Assembly (NCBI RefSeq): GCF_907164915.1
Contig: NC_061868.1
Coordinates: 47,367,689 to 47,431,688, forward strand
Direction of reading: 5' to 3'
DNA length: 64,000 nucleotides
Source: Impatiens glandulifera
Lineage: Eukaryota > Streptophyta > Magnoliopsida > Ericales > Balsaminaceae
A program made the position numbers and the translations under genes. Of this stretch, positions 10,151 through 23,282 are shown piece by piece; position 1 is the stretch's first letter; each line of letters starts with the position of its first letter. A model generated the notes under the pieces. That model made no database searches and was not told the origin of the DNA. It was given only the letters and a program-made list of their open reading frames with translations.

Positions 10151-12700
10151 TGTTTTATTTAGACATTGTTATAACTTATTTAATGGTTTGTTTTAGTAAG
10201 ATGTCATTAGAAAAAAATTCGTGTGATTTTAAGATTAAGGTTCCCTTCTTCTTTTTTTTGTTGGGAGTACATGGATTTGACGGACAAAAATGAATGAAAA
10301 ATAAATGTATTATATATAGTCAGTCGTTAAGTGAATATGTCTTATGAAAGTTGAATCAACATCTCCACATTTTGATGGAAATGTCGCGGGGCATGTCGTG
10401 TTCTATAGTCTATCAGGTATGGTGAGGTCTAATGGATTATGTTCGAGTTTCTCGATAGTTGTTAGAATGTTTGGAATTGGAGTCATCATATAGACGTGCT
10501 CTTTTAAACGTTGGTTCAATGTAATTATAATATTTTGATGAATTATCTAATCAAAAATAATCGTTATACTTTCAGTTATTATATTCAACTTTATTATAAC
10601 ATTTATTAGGTTCATTCTAAGAAGTTTTGGAGTCAGTATGGGGGAGATTATCGTCTTTCTTGAATGTTAATTTTTTAATTTTCATGAATTTTAATTTTAT
10701 TATCATTATTGCTTTATTAAATATAAAAAAATTATAAAGACTCATAACTAGTGGTATAACACCCATGAACGAATGTCTTCTTAGACATGAGTTCGAGTTT
10801 TAAATCATTTTCAAAAAATAAAATTATACATGTAAATATAATGTCATTCATTATGCTTTTAAGAGTTTCTTTTAGTAAACACTAACATTAGTTTATCTAG
10901 ATCATTACAAGTCAGTGGGTGGGCCATGAGGTGGGGTTAGGCTTTAGGCAGCTATAACAAGAGATCTAAAAAACCAAAAATGGACCGCAAATCCCATGTG
11001 ATGGCTCGTGCCACAACATTATCCCTGCTAAAAAAAAGCAACTACTCTCTTCACACCAAGAACCTGTAACTTAATTTATACACACAAATAAAAAAAAATA
11101 TTCCCAAAATGTTGACAATAAAAGACACAACTAACTAACTAACTACAAAAAGGACATAACCTTTCTGGATTTCCAGCTAGGTTGTTTAGTAGTTGCCAGC
11201 TTATCAAGAAACTTTAGTCCAGACTATCAACATTTGATATGTCATCAATGCTCTCTTAGTACTTTTGCTAATATTCCTTTATTTTATTTGTTTTTATTTT
11301 CCTTAGTCTTTTACTTTATATTACAAACTAAATATGATTATTTAGTAACATTTATTTTAGATTAATAATGATACATAAATTAATTACACTTTGTATTAAA
11401 TTAAAATGTAATAATTAACTATTTTTTTCAATCAGAATCCAAAATAACATATTAATCGGAAATTATAGTAATATTTTAAATTAATACATATAATACACAC
11501 TACATATTACACACATTATCATGAAAAAATAAGAATAAGAGGTGTAAAATAACAAGTTATTATGCCCCCTAACTAATAACACTGACTATAGATTTTAATT
11601 TTACACTTAAAAAACATAAATAATAAAAAAAATTTAAACAACGCAAAATAGCAAAAAGTACTCATTTGATACAATACATGTCATAATATTTCAATCCCAG
11701 TATATATTGTCATTTTCACCTAAAAATACCATGCATCGTAATTATAAAGGAAAATAGAGTTTGCCTTGGGCCTGTATGTCACCATCGCCTAGACATGAAA
11801 ACCTGATTAAGTTTGTGTCGTGTCGTGCAAGTTATATATTATTCACGTTTATAATTCTGATATCATGTACGGCTGACGCTGTACAACCCAACCGGCTACA
11901 AAAATGATTTTTTTTATATCGTTTAAAATTATGAATGTAAATTCACATTACATTTAAGTCCATATTCAAATTAAACTTAGCTTTTGATATGTGCTTTGAT
12001 TTATAATATATAATCATAAAAGATATTATACATTTTTAAAAATCATATTAGGTCGTGTCGTCACATGTTGTACGTGTTCGTAACTCATATCAAGATATTA
12101 GAAAATGTCACGTTCATGATCGTGTGTTGTACTTCATGTCGGCACGGAAGTCACACCCCAAGTACCCAATTTTAGGTGAATTATTTTTGGGATTAACTAA
12201 ATCACGTCACTAATATTGAAATATTAAATTATTTTATAAGATAAAGATTAATTATAATGGAGAAACTTAAAATACTATAAGGAACATAAAACCATTATTA
12301 TGCAAATCACTTAATTTTCATATATCAGCAAATTAATAACTTCATAATATAATAAATAGGAGCTAATTAACAACATCACAAAGATCAATGAATCACATGT
12401 ATAACACGTGATAAAAGTGGGGACAAGAAATGAATTTTATACTAAATATTGACTTTTAGATTAAATTAAGACTTCAGTCAAGTCCCAAAGATTCTTGTCG
12501 GGAGAGAGAGTGAGTGTACAAACAAATACTGTAGAGATTAATTCTCCTCTTATATGACACATCATCATAAACTCAAATAGATGATATTGTTTATGTCTCA
12601 TAAAGTGCAGTTCTTCTACAACACCTCCATATACAACTCATATGGCTCCCACAATTCTAAATTGCACACCATAAGACAGACAAAATATTTTCACAACTAT
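10151..12700. other. Intergenic, distal upstream region of FPF1 copy b
   Basis: AT-rich. About 11770-12170 is more complex and repeats GTGTCGTGTCG and CGTGTTCGTAAC-like motifs, a pattern common in degraded plant transposons; I could not find ends. A segment at 12500-12660 is gene-like in base composition but shows no open frame. Confidence 0.45.
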
Positions 12701-12743
12701 TTTTATTAATTTTATTTCCATGTTTTTTTCCAGCCCAAGTCAT

Positions 12744-12751
12744 TATATAAA
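12744..12751 (+). promoter_or_regulatory. TATA box of FPF1 copy b
   Basis: TATATAAA lies 134 bp upstream of the start codon, giving a predicted leader of about 105 nt with the CTTCCTTTCTCTTTCTTG pyrimidine tract. Position and context are canonical. Confidence 0.7.
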
Positions 12752-12884
12752 CCTTCCAAAACCAACATCAAACCCCAGACAATCCAATCATTTTCTTCAT
12801 CTTCCTTTCTCTTTCTTGTCAAAGAAAATAAGATAGAAAGAACATTACATTTTATATTAGTGTAGCACATAATAAATATCAGAG

Positions 12885-13238
12885 ATGTCGGGTGTATGGT
12901 TATTTCAAAATGGTGTGATGAGGCTCGATAATCCAGAAGACCGACAACCAAATGGTGATAAGAAAAAACGATCTAGTAACAGTGCTGGAAAGAGGAAGGA
13001 ATTGGTGTACCTTCCGACTGGACAAGTGGTGAAGTCTTATCAATCCCTCGAGCAGTTACTCAGAGGTCTCGGTTGGGAGAGGTATTATGGTGGTGATGCA
13101 GATCTCATTCAGTTCCACATGAATAATAACTCAATTGATCTCATCTCTCTCCCTAGGGACTTTTCGAGGTTTAACTCCATATATATGTATGACATTGTCG
13201 TAAAAACTCCTAATGTCTTTTATGTTCGAGATGTCTAG
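12885..13238 (+). CDS. FPF1: FLOWERING PROMOTING FACTOR 1-like protein, copy b
   Basis: 117 residues, single exon. Starts MSGVWLFQNGVMRL, the canonical FPF1 beginning, followed by a basic variable segment (KKKRSSNSAGKRKEL), VYLPTGQVVKSYQSLEQLL, GLGWERYYGGDADLIQFH, SIDLISLPRDFSRFNSIYMY and DIVVKTPNVFYVRDV. It lacks the one-residue insertion of copy a and is closer to the family consensus at its N-terminus. It is in the same direction as copy a, 6.3 kb away, so this is a local duplication, with a hAT and a LINE remnant now between the copies. It has its own TATA box, so the two are separately transcribed. Family role: flowering time and growth promotion in apical meristems or roots. Mechanism unknown. 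Confidence 0.95.
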   Translation: MSGVWLFQNGVMRLDNPEDRQPNGDKKKRSSNSAGKRKELVYLPTGQVVKSYQSLEQLLRGLGWERYYGGDADLIQFHMNNNSIDLISLPRDFSRFNSIYMYDIVVKTPNVFYVRDV

Positions 13239-14604
13239 TCTTACATATTTACAAACCTAGCTTGGTAAGCATATGTCATCTTGATCTTTCTATTGATCAA
13301 GAGTATCCCTTCTTGTCTTTACCTTTCAATTCCTCTATTATGTGTACCTATGTCTTAAATAAACAAGTTATCATACTTGTAAGGTGTTACTGATCTTATG
13401 TTATTCACTTTTTAGTACTTCTTGGTTTCTTATGTATATGTACCAATGTGTATTAAAAATCTTTTATCACTTTATGATGATTGAATTGCAATGTTGCATT
13501 CTCTCTTTACAAAAATAAACTTATAATTTTGAGATGCATAATCTTACATATTTACTAATCTTTCTAGAAATTTCATATTGATATTTAAATTTATGTAGTA
13601 CTTTTACCTCGTGTCTTCATGTTCGGTTAATAAACGAGTTTTTCATTCTGAAAAGGTTTCATCAATCAAAATATGTTATTCTATATATATGCTCAATGTA
13701 ATCTTCTATCCTTTGTTTAGAAGAATCTCTCTATGGTACTTAATTGGAGGAAATGTTTGATAGTAATATGATGTTGTGCATTAGATTATTGTTTCCATAT
13801 GAAATAATAGACTTGATTTTTAATTTTTATTGTTTTTAGGTAGAACTCAAATAGTTTCTATAAATTAGATTTTAAAGTAAGTTGAACTTATCCCAAATGT
13901 TCTGTATTTGTTTTTAAATGAGTCCAAATTAAGGCAGTTAAAATCATCGAGGTTTATTTTAATATTGGTGACTATTTGTAAATTAAAAAAATCGAGAGTT
14001 TACTTAAAATTAAAATTGTAAGAGTTTATTCTTAAAAAAATATTAGTTATATATAATAATTATTATTTATATATAATTAAAAATATATATATATTGATCA
14101 TTTCAAAATATATATAATTAAGTTTAAAAATAATAATAAGTAAATAACATTATAAAATGTTATATTTATAAAATTAAATTGTTTATTTGAAAATTAATAA
14201 CTTTTTTATAGATAAATATAAATTCATTTTTTTTAAATTGCATAAAATTAAACTTGTAAAGTTTATTATTATACACTTAAAAATGGTAAGAGTTTGACTA
14301 ATTTAAAAATTTTATCCAAATTATCTCAATATTTTAAATGTTATAGTTGAAACTTAATTTGATTGTATTAATAATTTGTACTTTAAAGAATGAAAAAAAT
14401 TATGTTTGAAATTCTAGGTGGATTTTCAAATAAAAATAAATATATATATATATATATATTAGAGTCAGATGACTAGTATTTGAATAAGTCTTTTCAAATA
14501 TTGAATTTTTCTAAATTTGTAAGAAAGAAAATGGAGAATCCCTAAATGGTCCTACAAACACTTTTATTGAAGTTCACAGTACAAAAACATGTCTCCACCC
14601 TAAA

Positions 14605-14650
<46 letters not shown>

Positions 14651-17650
14651 TAAGATAGTTTGATTATAATAAACAAAATAATAAAAAATATTTTAAAAAA
14701 AAGTTTTCCAAGTTAAGGAAGTCCTAGTGTTGTTCGGATTGGAATTTTTTTAAAAATTTAGAGAAAGAAAATATTAATGTTTATTGATGATTTTGAGGAG
14801 ATAATAATTATTTTTGGTAAATGACTAAAATATATTGATATATAAATAAAATAAAAATTTATAATTTATAATTTATAATATATAGTATTTTAATATTTGG
14901 TTAACGAATAAATGATAAGAATTTGTAGAGAAATAATGAATTGAAAATTAATTTTTGTTGATTTTTTTTTTAAACCTAAAGGAATTGCCCGCCACATATA
15001 ATTATATGTACAATAAATTAGAAAAATATAAACTGTATTAATTAGGTATAACTTATACCTTACAAAGGAGTCTAATATTATACCTACTTACATTGGTTAC
15101 AAGAATGCATAAACAATTATAAAACATAATATTCTTATTTTACAATTAATTTGATAAATTATTAAAAATTTAATTTCTTTATTATAATTTAAAATGTAGT
15201 AATAATAATAAATTATATCTAAATATTAATTTAAATTTAAAAGTGTTTAATTTTAAAATTTAAATAATAATAATAATAAATACACAATTACTTATTTTTA
15301 TTTGATTTTTTTAATTTATATACTTTTTTATCTCTATAGAAAAAATTATTTTATTTTAAGTAAAAAGTTTTAATGTGATAACTTTTATATATAATTAAAT
15401 ATAATTATTCTTTAAAAATAATAACAATGTTAATTAAAAAATAATAGTCATATATAAAATTAATTTACAAAATAAAATTATATTTTATTATTAATAAATA
15501 ATATTTATAATTAATTATATAAATTACTGATATTATTATTATTATTAATCAATACAACTTATATCTATATAATTTATTTCTAAAATTAATTTATAATTAT
15601 AATATTCTAATTTCAAATATTTAATAATATTTTATTTAATACATATATTTATAATAATACATAAATTTCAAAATTAAATATTAATTAATATATAAATAAG
15701 TTTTATTTATATAATTATATAAATTAAATTCTAATGAATTATATATAAAATAATGTAAACCATATAATAATATTATTTATTTTAAAAATATATTTATAAA
15801 ATAATTATTTATTATTTTTTATAAAATTCCATCTAATTAAAAATAAAACTACTTATAATAAACATTAAGATAATAATTTTAAAAAATATATAATGTTAAA
15901 AGATAATCACTACTCTCTTAACTATCACCTACTAATATATTCTTATAACTTATACCCCATATGACTAGTATATGGTAGTGTTTATTACAACATTGTAAAT
16001 ACTAAGTAGTAAATACATACATCACTGAGACATTCTAGACGGTAGACCGCGTACGAAAAGCCGTCATTCTCCATTCTCGAGAGGCAATAGACAATAACTC
16101 CCCAACATAGCTTACAAATTATAAATCACATATATTCAACCATGTTAAAAATCTTCATCAAAATATTAAAAGTAATAATAAAAGACTTTGAATAAATAAA
16201 TAAAAATAGTTGAATGGTTGGATTGAAACTTCTAAGATTTTGTTTTAACGATATTAAACGTAGTTAACTCATTATTTACGTGACATTTATAAATAAAAAA
16301 TATTTTCACTAATGTAACTTTCAAATTTTAACAAATTTATAGTTTTATATAAAATTTCTGAAAATCGATATTCAAAAACTCTTAATTCCCTAAAATTACG
16401 TAGTTAAATTAGTAAAATTAATATTTTATTTATTTATAAATATCACATAAATACAAAAAAACTAATGATGTTTGAAACCAATAAGATAAAATTTAATTTT
16501 GTATAACTTTAACACTAAGTTATAAAATTGTGAGATTTAAAAAAGGTCTGAAATTCAATTTCTCATCCATAAAGATCATCAATCTGAACATTCTACCATA
16601 AAAAATGATCATCAATCTGAACACTCTACCATAAAAAATGGCCAATTAAGCAAACATCATTAAAGAAAAACAGGATTTTGAAGGAAAAAAGTGAACTAAC
16701 TATCTTAGAAAATAAACTAAATTTATAAAAATTGATTTTTCTAACAAATTATGAACTCTGGCTTATTTGCTTCTATTGGAAGATGAACCAGAGCTTCTTG
16801 CTATCCTAGATCTTGTTTCATTGCAACCCAATCGATTATGATTTGATTGGTTAACCCGTCCCGTATATATTGCCAATTTGATTGTTCAATTTATAATTTG
16901 AGAAAATAAATAATTTGATTTACCCGGTATGCATATCCCGGTCCCGTTTATGGATCAAATCAATATGCTCTTCTTATACAAGAGGAACATATCTTGTGTA
17001 CTAATTATCGAATTAAGGAATAACCACCCCACCTATCATTCTTCCCTGGTTTGTTCGGTATGAAATTTTCAAATAATTCATACAAATCAAATATATTTCA
17101 TTCATCCCTTATCAATTGTTAATTTTATTTATTTATATATATCAATACTCTTTAAATTTTTTAACCCAAAAAATATAACACCTCCTCAAATATCATCATT
17201 TTTTTCTTCTCTAGGCCTAATGAATACCCAAACAAAGACATAAAAAGTGTTGTCAAAATGAGAGCCAATATGATGAAGGTTTGGTGCACATAAAAAGTGA
17301 TAAGAGAGGATGATGATGATGATAAAGCATTGTACGCAGTGATGGACCAAAAGAAGCAAATGGAACGATTGGGGTAATCACGTGTGTGGGAGATCATCAT
17401 ACATTGTATGTATCTACGTGGACTCTAGAATCTATAGACAGAATTTTTTACTACAACCCCAAAAAATGAGAATTATTATATCATCATCATGTCCTCATTC
17501 ATTCATTCATTCATTCATAGCTTAGCTGCCTTCCATTTTCCTACTTTTCATCACTCACAAAATATGTAATATGATTTTTTTAAGCTCTCATTTAGTAGAA
17601 ATTTAAAATGAAACATTTGATAAGAAGAGTAGTTATTATTATTCTTACCT
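13239..17650. other. Long AT-rich intergenic interval
   Basis: Very AT-rich, especially 14030-15900. It contains a (TA)n run at about 14609-14646, and a short GC-richer island at 16030-16110 with no coding sense. CATT repeats lie at about 17493-17517. No gene recognised. Confidence 0.6.
16574..16639. repeat. 33-bp direct repeat, two units
   Basis: Units 16574-16606 and 16607-16639 begin GATCATCAATCTGAACA and differ at one position (T/C). A short local duplication with no known role. Confidence 0.95.
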
Positions 17651-17665
17651 TGAGATGGAGCAAGC

Positions 17666-20600
17666 TCAGTTGATCACACCAGCTGATGCATCATCAAATC
17701 TGACATATTCAAATGGCACTGGGATTCCAAGTTCTGAGCAAACAAGATTAACTATTTCACCACTAACTCCCCCCATTGACAATTTGTTTACGGTAATAGC
17801 AATTGCAAACCGATTATTTATGTCACACAACCCCACTGACCCACCGAACCCTGCATGCCCAAACCCCACCAGTGTCGACCCATCCTTGGCGTATGATCTC
17901 TTAAACCCGAGTCCAAATTTCCCATCTTTGAGACACAAATGCTCATACTCTCTTATGCCCATAAAGGCATCGTGAATTGCAGGGTTCGAAAACAAAGACG
18001 GCTTAGTACTGGCTTTCATGTCTGAAATTGGGCTCTGTTTCTTCTGACAGGGTTGAGACGACGACGACGATGAAGATGGGATTAGTCCACCGTCGACAAG
18101 GGCGGCGTAGTACCTCGCTAAGGCACGGGCAGAGCAGTGTCCGTTTCCAGATGGAATAATAGCTCGTCGGATGTCCATGGAATTAAAATGAAACGGGATA
18201 GAAGTTATCGTCCCTTCTTGTATGGATTTGGATAAAGAGGAAGGTACGTCTGGATTTTTGCTCAATGCCAAAAACTTACTCAGATCATCTCTATCTAATG
18301 TCACTGTAGCTAATCGAGATTCCACACCTATATATGTATGGTGATTTATTGATCAGATTTTGCCCATCAAATTTGCTACCATTACATATAATATACCTGA
18401 GGGAATTCCAATATATAGCTCGCCTTCAATTTCTAGTGGATCAATGATAGCTTCTTGAAGAATCTCCTGAAATTTCTTGCCTGATACATGCTATTCAAAA
18501 CAATAACAAAAGGAAAAATGTTGAGAAACAAGCTTTATAAATAAATCAAAACTAATTCAATGAATACCTCAATTATCCCACCACATAGAAATCCAAAAGA
18601 ACGATGATGGTATAGCTCCACACTACCAGGCTCAGTTTCTGTGACAGACTTTGCAATTTGATTCAGACATTCATTCCAATCAACCGTAGGATTTCAAGGC
18701 CTATAGTTCCCAGTGCATTGTGAAGACCAGATGTGTGATTCAAAACATGATGGACCTAAACAAATACAATAATACATTACACTTACACATGATGAGAAAA
18801 CTAATTAAATAGTCTCCTCCAGCACAAAGATCACACCTTTACTTGATCCTTTCCATTCGTTCCAAATTCTGGCCAAATATTTGTCACATTTTCCTCCAGC
18901 TTCAGTTTCCTGCTCAACAAATCAATACACTTCTTTCTCAATGCTTGGTTGAATGTAAGAAAAAACAGTGTACAAATTAACACACTTGAATAACCTACCC
19001 AGTTTCAACCAGCCAATGCATCAAACCGGCTTGTAATGCCCTTGGTGGCAGAAAATACAGTAAATAGGCTATCAGGCTGAACAGGACGAGGATCATATCT
19101 ACCCATCATTCCAGCAGCTGTATCAATTATTACCTCTCCATCTTTATAGGCACATACCTTAATTAATTGTAATTCTTTATATTAATCAATCACCAAATTA
19201 CAACTTTGCTTTTTACATTATTATATTACACTGAATGAAAACTGCACCTACCTGGATACCAAGTATTTTGTCAGTATGCCCCAACTCAACAAGGAGCTGC
19301 CTCAACTTGGCCTCAGCATTAGAAAGGACTGGTGTTTCATATATCCATTGAGGATTTAGTACTGTTGCCCCATTGCTAATATTTCTGACACGGATAAAAA
19401 TATATAAGCTATCACTCGATATATTTATAAAATGACTGACTTACTCTTCCAAAACAGACTCAGCAAAAGGTCTCATGATTTCCTGATGTGCGTTCATTGT
19501 GGATGAGAGCCCTAAATCCATGGTGATGAGTTGACCAATAAAAAAAATCTTTAGCATAGTCAAATTGTTGGTTTCATTTTTTAGTTACCTTGGAGGAGAT
19601 TCAGAACCCTAGTCAATATGACAATATCGACTGGAAAAGTATCCACCTGGAGGATTGAACATTTTCACCCCAATCAAGTTTATCCAACTATAAATGGATT
19701 AAATGCAGTTTTGTGTACAAGAACTTACAGGATTAAAACGTTTAGCTTCTTCTTTTGGTTGTGATTTCATCTTTTCCTAATCAAGAGCAATTATTAATAT
19801 ATATATATATAGTATACATTAACTTGGATAGGGTAAATGATTGATTGGCCTAAAAAATAATATGCATACTTACTGAATCTTCATTCGCATCTGTTAAACT
19901 ACAAAAGAATACATTGGAAATTTCAAGAGTTTGTTCAGGCATGTCCGGACGTATCCTAAGCCCCATTTCTGCAAACGCGGATAAAAGTGTCACATGGCTA
20001 CCCTGCAAGCAATAAGTACTATTAATAACATCATCAAGTAAAAGAAAAGTACATGTATGCATAGAAGCACATTTCTCTATAAATAAAATATCTCAATAAA
20101 CCTCTATAGATGCAAGGAATATCTTTGCCAAAGAAGTTTTGTGGATCCAGATAGTGACTTTGTATGCCCAAAATTAAGCAGGATGGGACGATGTGGCGAC
20201 TCCTTACTGACTAGAAAATTTTCTAGACACATGTAAAAATTTATGGTTAGAGAAGGCCACAAATCCACCCACCATTGTTGCAGTACGAAATCAAAATGGA
20301 CAGAAATTAGAATATGGAGATCTGGAAGAGAAGAAGTGATGCAGAAGTACTACCAAGATGAGGGTCACCATTGAAAAACCCATCCACAAAAATTTGGTGG
20401 GCATACGCATGAGTTATCTCTTCAACAAGCTTTTGCTTTTCCACACCCAAAGCTTCCAGTGATTCGTTATCATTTAAACAAATCCCATCCATATATTCTA
20501 AAATCAGCACTTTTTCAGTGGACTGCCCAGCACAAGGATTGTGTCAGTAAAAGGATTCAGGAATTCCAAATTAATAATCCTTGTCCAGATAAAAGGACAA

Positions 20601-21863
20601 AAGATGTAAACAAATTATGAGTGTGGTTGAGGAAAACCCAATCTAATAAAGCATTTGTTGAATGCAGAGTATTGGATTACCTGAATAACATCTGGTATGA
20701 GAACATCAACATGATTGAAATGGTTCTTTTCATCATCCCCAGTTTTTGCATCCGAGATTTCTAGAGACTTTCTTTGTATTTTCTGCAGGCACCCAAAGAA
20801 TTTTCTTTGAAAAAGCTATAAAGGTATAATTATTCTTATGGAGATTACCTGCTTCATGGTTGAAATCCAATTCTTTTGGTGCTTCCTTGCACCACTCATA
20901 TATCATTGTGTTGAAGTCATATTGTGGTTCAGCCCATGCTATCCAATCTACTATTATCCTCGCATTCTTCAAGTCCTGTAAACAAAATTTCTACCTACAT
21001 ATTACCAATTTCCATAACTAATATCACTCTCATCCTATAATTTCAAAGAATTTTACGACCTTCATATTATTGTCTTGATGCCATCATGTTGGACCTTAAA
21101 CAACTATTTCCTGTCCATTAAGAAGAGTTGCTCGATGAACTTGTGATATCTGCCATACAGAAAAATGTTAAATCGTGTCCAAAAGAGAATCAATCAATAT
21201 TAAAGTAGAAATGGTTTTCCCTTAGAACTACATCATAAACATTTTGACACTTTATAGTTTATACAGTGCAGATATCCCTCAAACTCTGATGTTACAATCA
21301 AGATCACCCAAAACCTCACCGATGTTGTTGCCAGTGGCGATTTATCAAAATCTAGGAAGGAGATCATTCATGGACTTTCCCAACTCTTCCTCTATTGTTC
21401 TACAAACCTGCAATAAATAGTAAGGAAAATATTCCTCATATTCATACAGATATAAGAATTGTAAGTGAAGTATATACCTCTTCCAAAGGGCGAGGAGGAA
21501 GCGAGTCTTGTAGCTTTTCAGAAGGCGAATATAAGCCCTGGGAAGTACATCAGATCGTGTAGATAAATACTTCCCCATTTTCACCCACAATCCTTCCAAC
21601 TCCACCATCAAGCTGAATACACGCTTAGCATTACGTTCATGAGCTTTCTCCCATAGAGCAGATTTCTTTGACTTGGTTATCCACTTCTCCCATTGCTGTA
21701 AAACCTTGTAACATATAAAATAACCAATGGTTTCCCTAAGTTAACTGATACAAGATCAAAACATATTAGCTTTTAATATGAAGATTACCTTGTAATCCAA
21801 GTAAATTACAAGAGCCAAAGAGAACAGTTTCCTGCGCCTTATGTAGATATTTCCCCAGCCCAT
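17666..21863 (-). pseudogene. ABC1K (UbiB-type kinase) fused to beta-lactamase-like domain, degraded
   Basis: Collinear with plant ABC1-kinase/beta-lactamase fusions such as Arabidopsis At5g24810. A start MGWGNIY (ATG at 21863) leads to the ABC1 N-terminus with LEGLWVKMGKYLSTRSDVLP, where the family KxGQ motif reads KMGK. Then come WIAWAEPQYDFN, ILEYMDGICLNDNESLEALG, HQIFVDGFFNGDPH and the metal-binding DFG, which reads NFG (codon 20175-20173). The serine-hydrolase part has FSATKG (SxxK), LNHTSGLHNAL and GHAGFGGS, ending at 17666. The frame is broken near 21515, 21357, 21102, 20130, 19030 and 18692. Splice sites remain recognisable, and the last exon (18329-17666) is open. A few indels could be assembly errors. 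However, eIF3b and CYP716 in the same window are unbroken, and two kinase motif residues are also altered, so I favour a real pseudogene. Intact homologues are usually placed in organelles; that is family knowledge. Confidence 0.85.
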
Positions 21864-22194
21864 GATCATCAGGTAAGACTTGGATCAAAGAAAAATATAT
21901 ATGTGTTCACGATCAGGACGAAAATGATGATACAAATACTGAAATAATCGAAACTTTCATTTATAGTCATTAGAAAATACTCATTACTAGCACAAACGTA
22001 GCCGATCATGATAAGTTGGATGAAAAGGATGATAATCACCAAATTAAGTTAAAATCTAATTGAACGAATGAACACTCTATGACTATGAATGATCATAATA
22101 GACATACATAAAGCAGAATTGAACTCGGAAGAATGTGAAAATCAGAGCGAAGATGCTGAATACATACATAATTATCGCCGCAAGATGGTGAAGA

Positions 22195-22450
22195 AAGAGA
22201 GCGAGGAAGACCTCAATTGTACCTCGATGAAAGGATCGGTGAATGGAGTCTTCTGAAGGAAATTTGAATTTTCCTAGGCTTTGACTGCTTGTTGGCCACT
22301 CGCTGCTCACTTCACTGATTAGAGAACTATTTTGACAATTTGACTCGCCCCGCCCCGCCTCGAGCAACCGCTTTAACTCCATTGAAATAAACTGAAACAA
22401 GGACCAGTATCGACCGATGTACTTACAAAGAAAGTACATCCTCAATAATA
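22195..22450 (-). other. Probable former 5' UTR exon of the ABC1K pseudogene
   Basis: GC-richer stretch upstream of the ABC1K start (GCCCCGCCCCGCC on the plus strand). It ends in a plausible donor near 22220 on the minus strand. Its open frame does not match ABC1K proteins, so an untranslated leader is the simplest reading. Confidence 0.35.
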
Positions 22451-23238
22451 TCGATTAACTTTTCTAACCGAATTCACCGGTTTTCGAAACGAGTAACGAA
22501 TATCAGAAAACGTTAAAATAATTATGAAGATTTTCGAAAAGATCGATTAACTTTCAGACGGATGTCACCCGTTTCGGTTTTTGGAATGAGTAATGAATCT
22601 CGAATATAAAAAACGTTAAACATAATATATTATAATTATACAACAAAATAAATCCGGACTCCTAATAAAATATTTTATTATAAAAGAATTCCTACAAACT
22701 TCACAAATATGTCAATTTATTCAGTTAGTAGAAAAGCCAAACTAACTAATCTTACTAAATCATGAGTTGTGCTTTAATTATATATATTTACTATTGTAAC
22801 TTAATGATTTAGTTTATTTATAATTATGATTTAATTTTAATTTTTTTAATAAAATTAATAATTCTAATATATATAACCTGTTAGGATTTTTTTTTTATTT
22901 TAATAATTCAACTACTACACTTAAATAATTTTTTAGTTAATAATAATTTTTAAAATAAATTTAATAACCGACAAATTGCATAATTACTAACTAACACTTT
23001 AATAATGATTTTTTAAAATAAATTTAAAACATATAAATATAGAAGGATAATTGCTTTGTAAAGGTATTTGTTTGAAAATATTTTCTTAGACAAATTTCCC
23101 TATTTTTGTTTTTTCTTTATATAATGCCATTCATAAAAATTTATATTTATGTTGCGTAAGAGATTATAGGTGACAAATTCAATTTTACTTAAGAAGTTAA
23201 AAGTGATCTCATGATTGTGAGGTCTACATTAAAAAGAA

Positions 23239-23282
<44 letters not shown>

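Noticed and set aside
17161..17400. 79-residue minus-strand open frame with a hydrophobic stretch
   Set aside because: No family I recognise and no clear promoter or introns. Its serine run comes from a GATGAT repeat. Probably chance.
18000..18130. Serine run in the beta-lactamase-like exon (GACGACGACGACGATG on the plus strand)
   Set aside because: Variable linkers occur here in homologues; not evidence of a separate feature.
22083..22445. 120-residue open frame upstream of the ABC1K start
   Set aside because: It runs through a plausible splice donor into intron-like sequence and does not resemble ABC1K proteins. More likely UTR plus intron.
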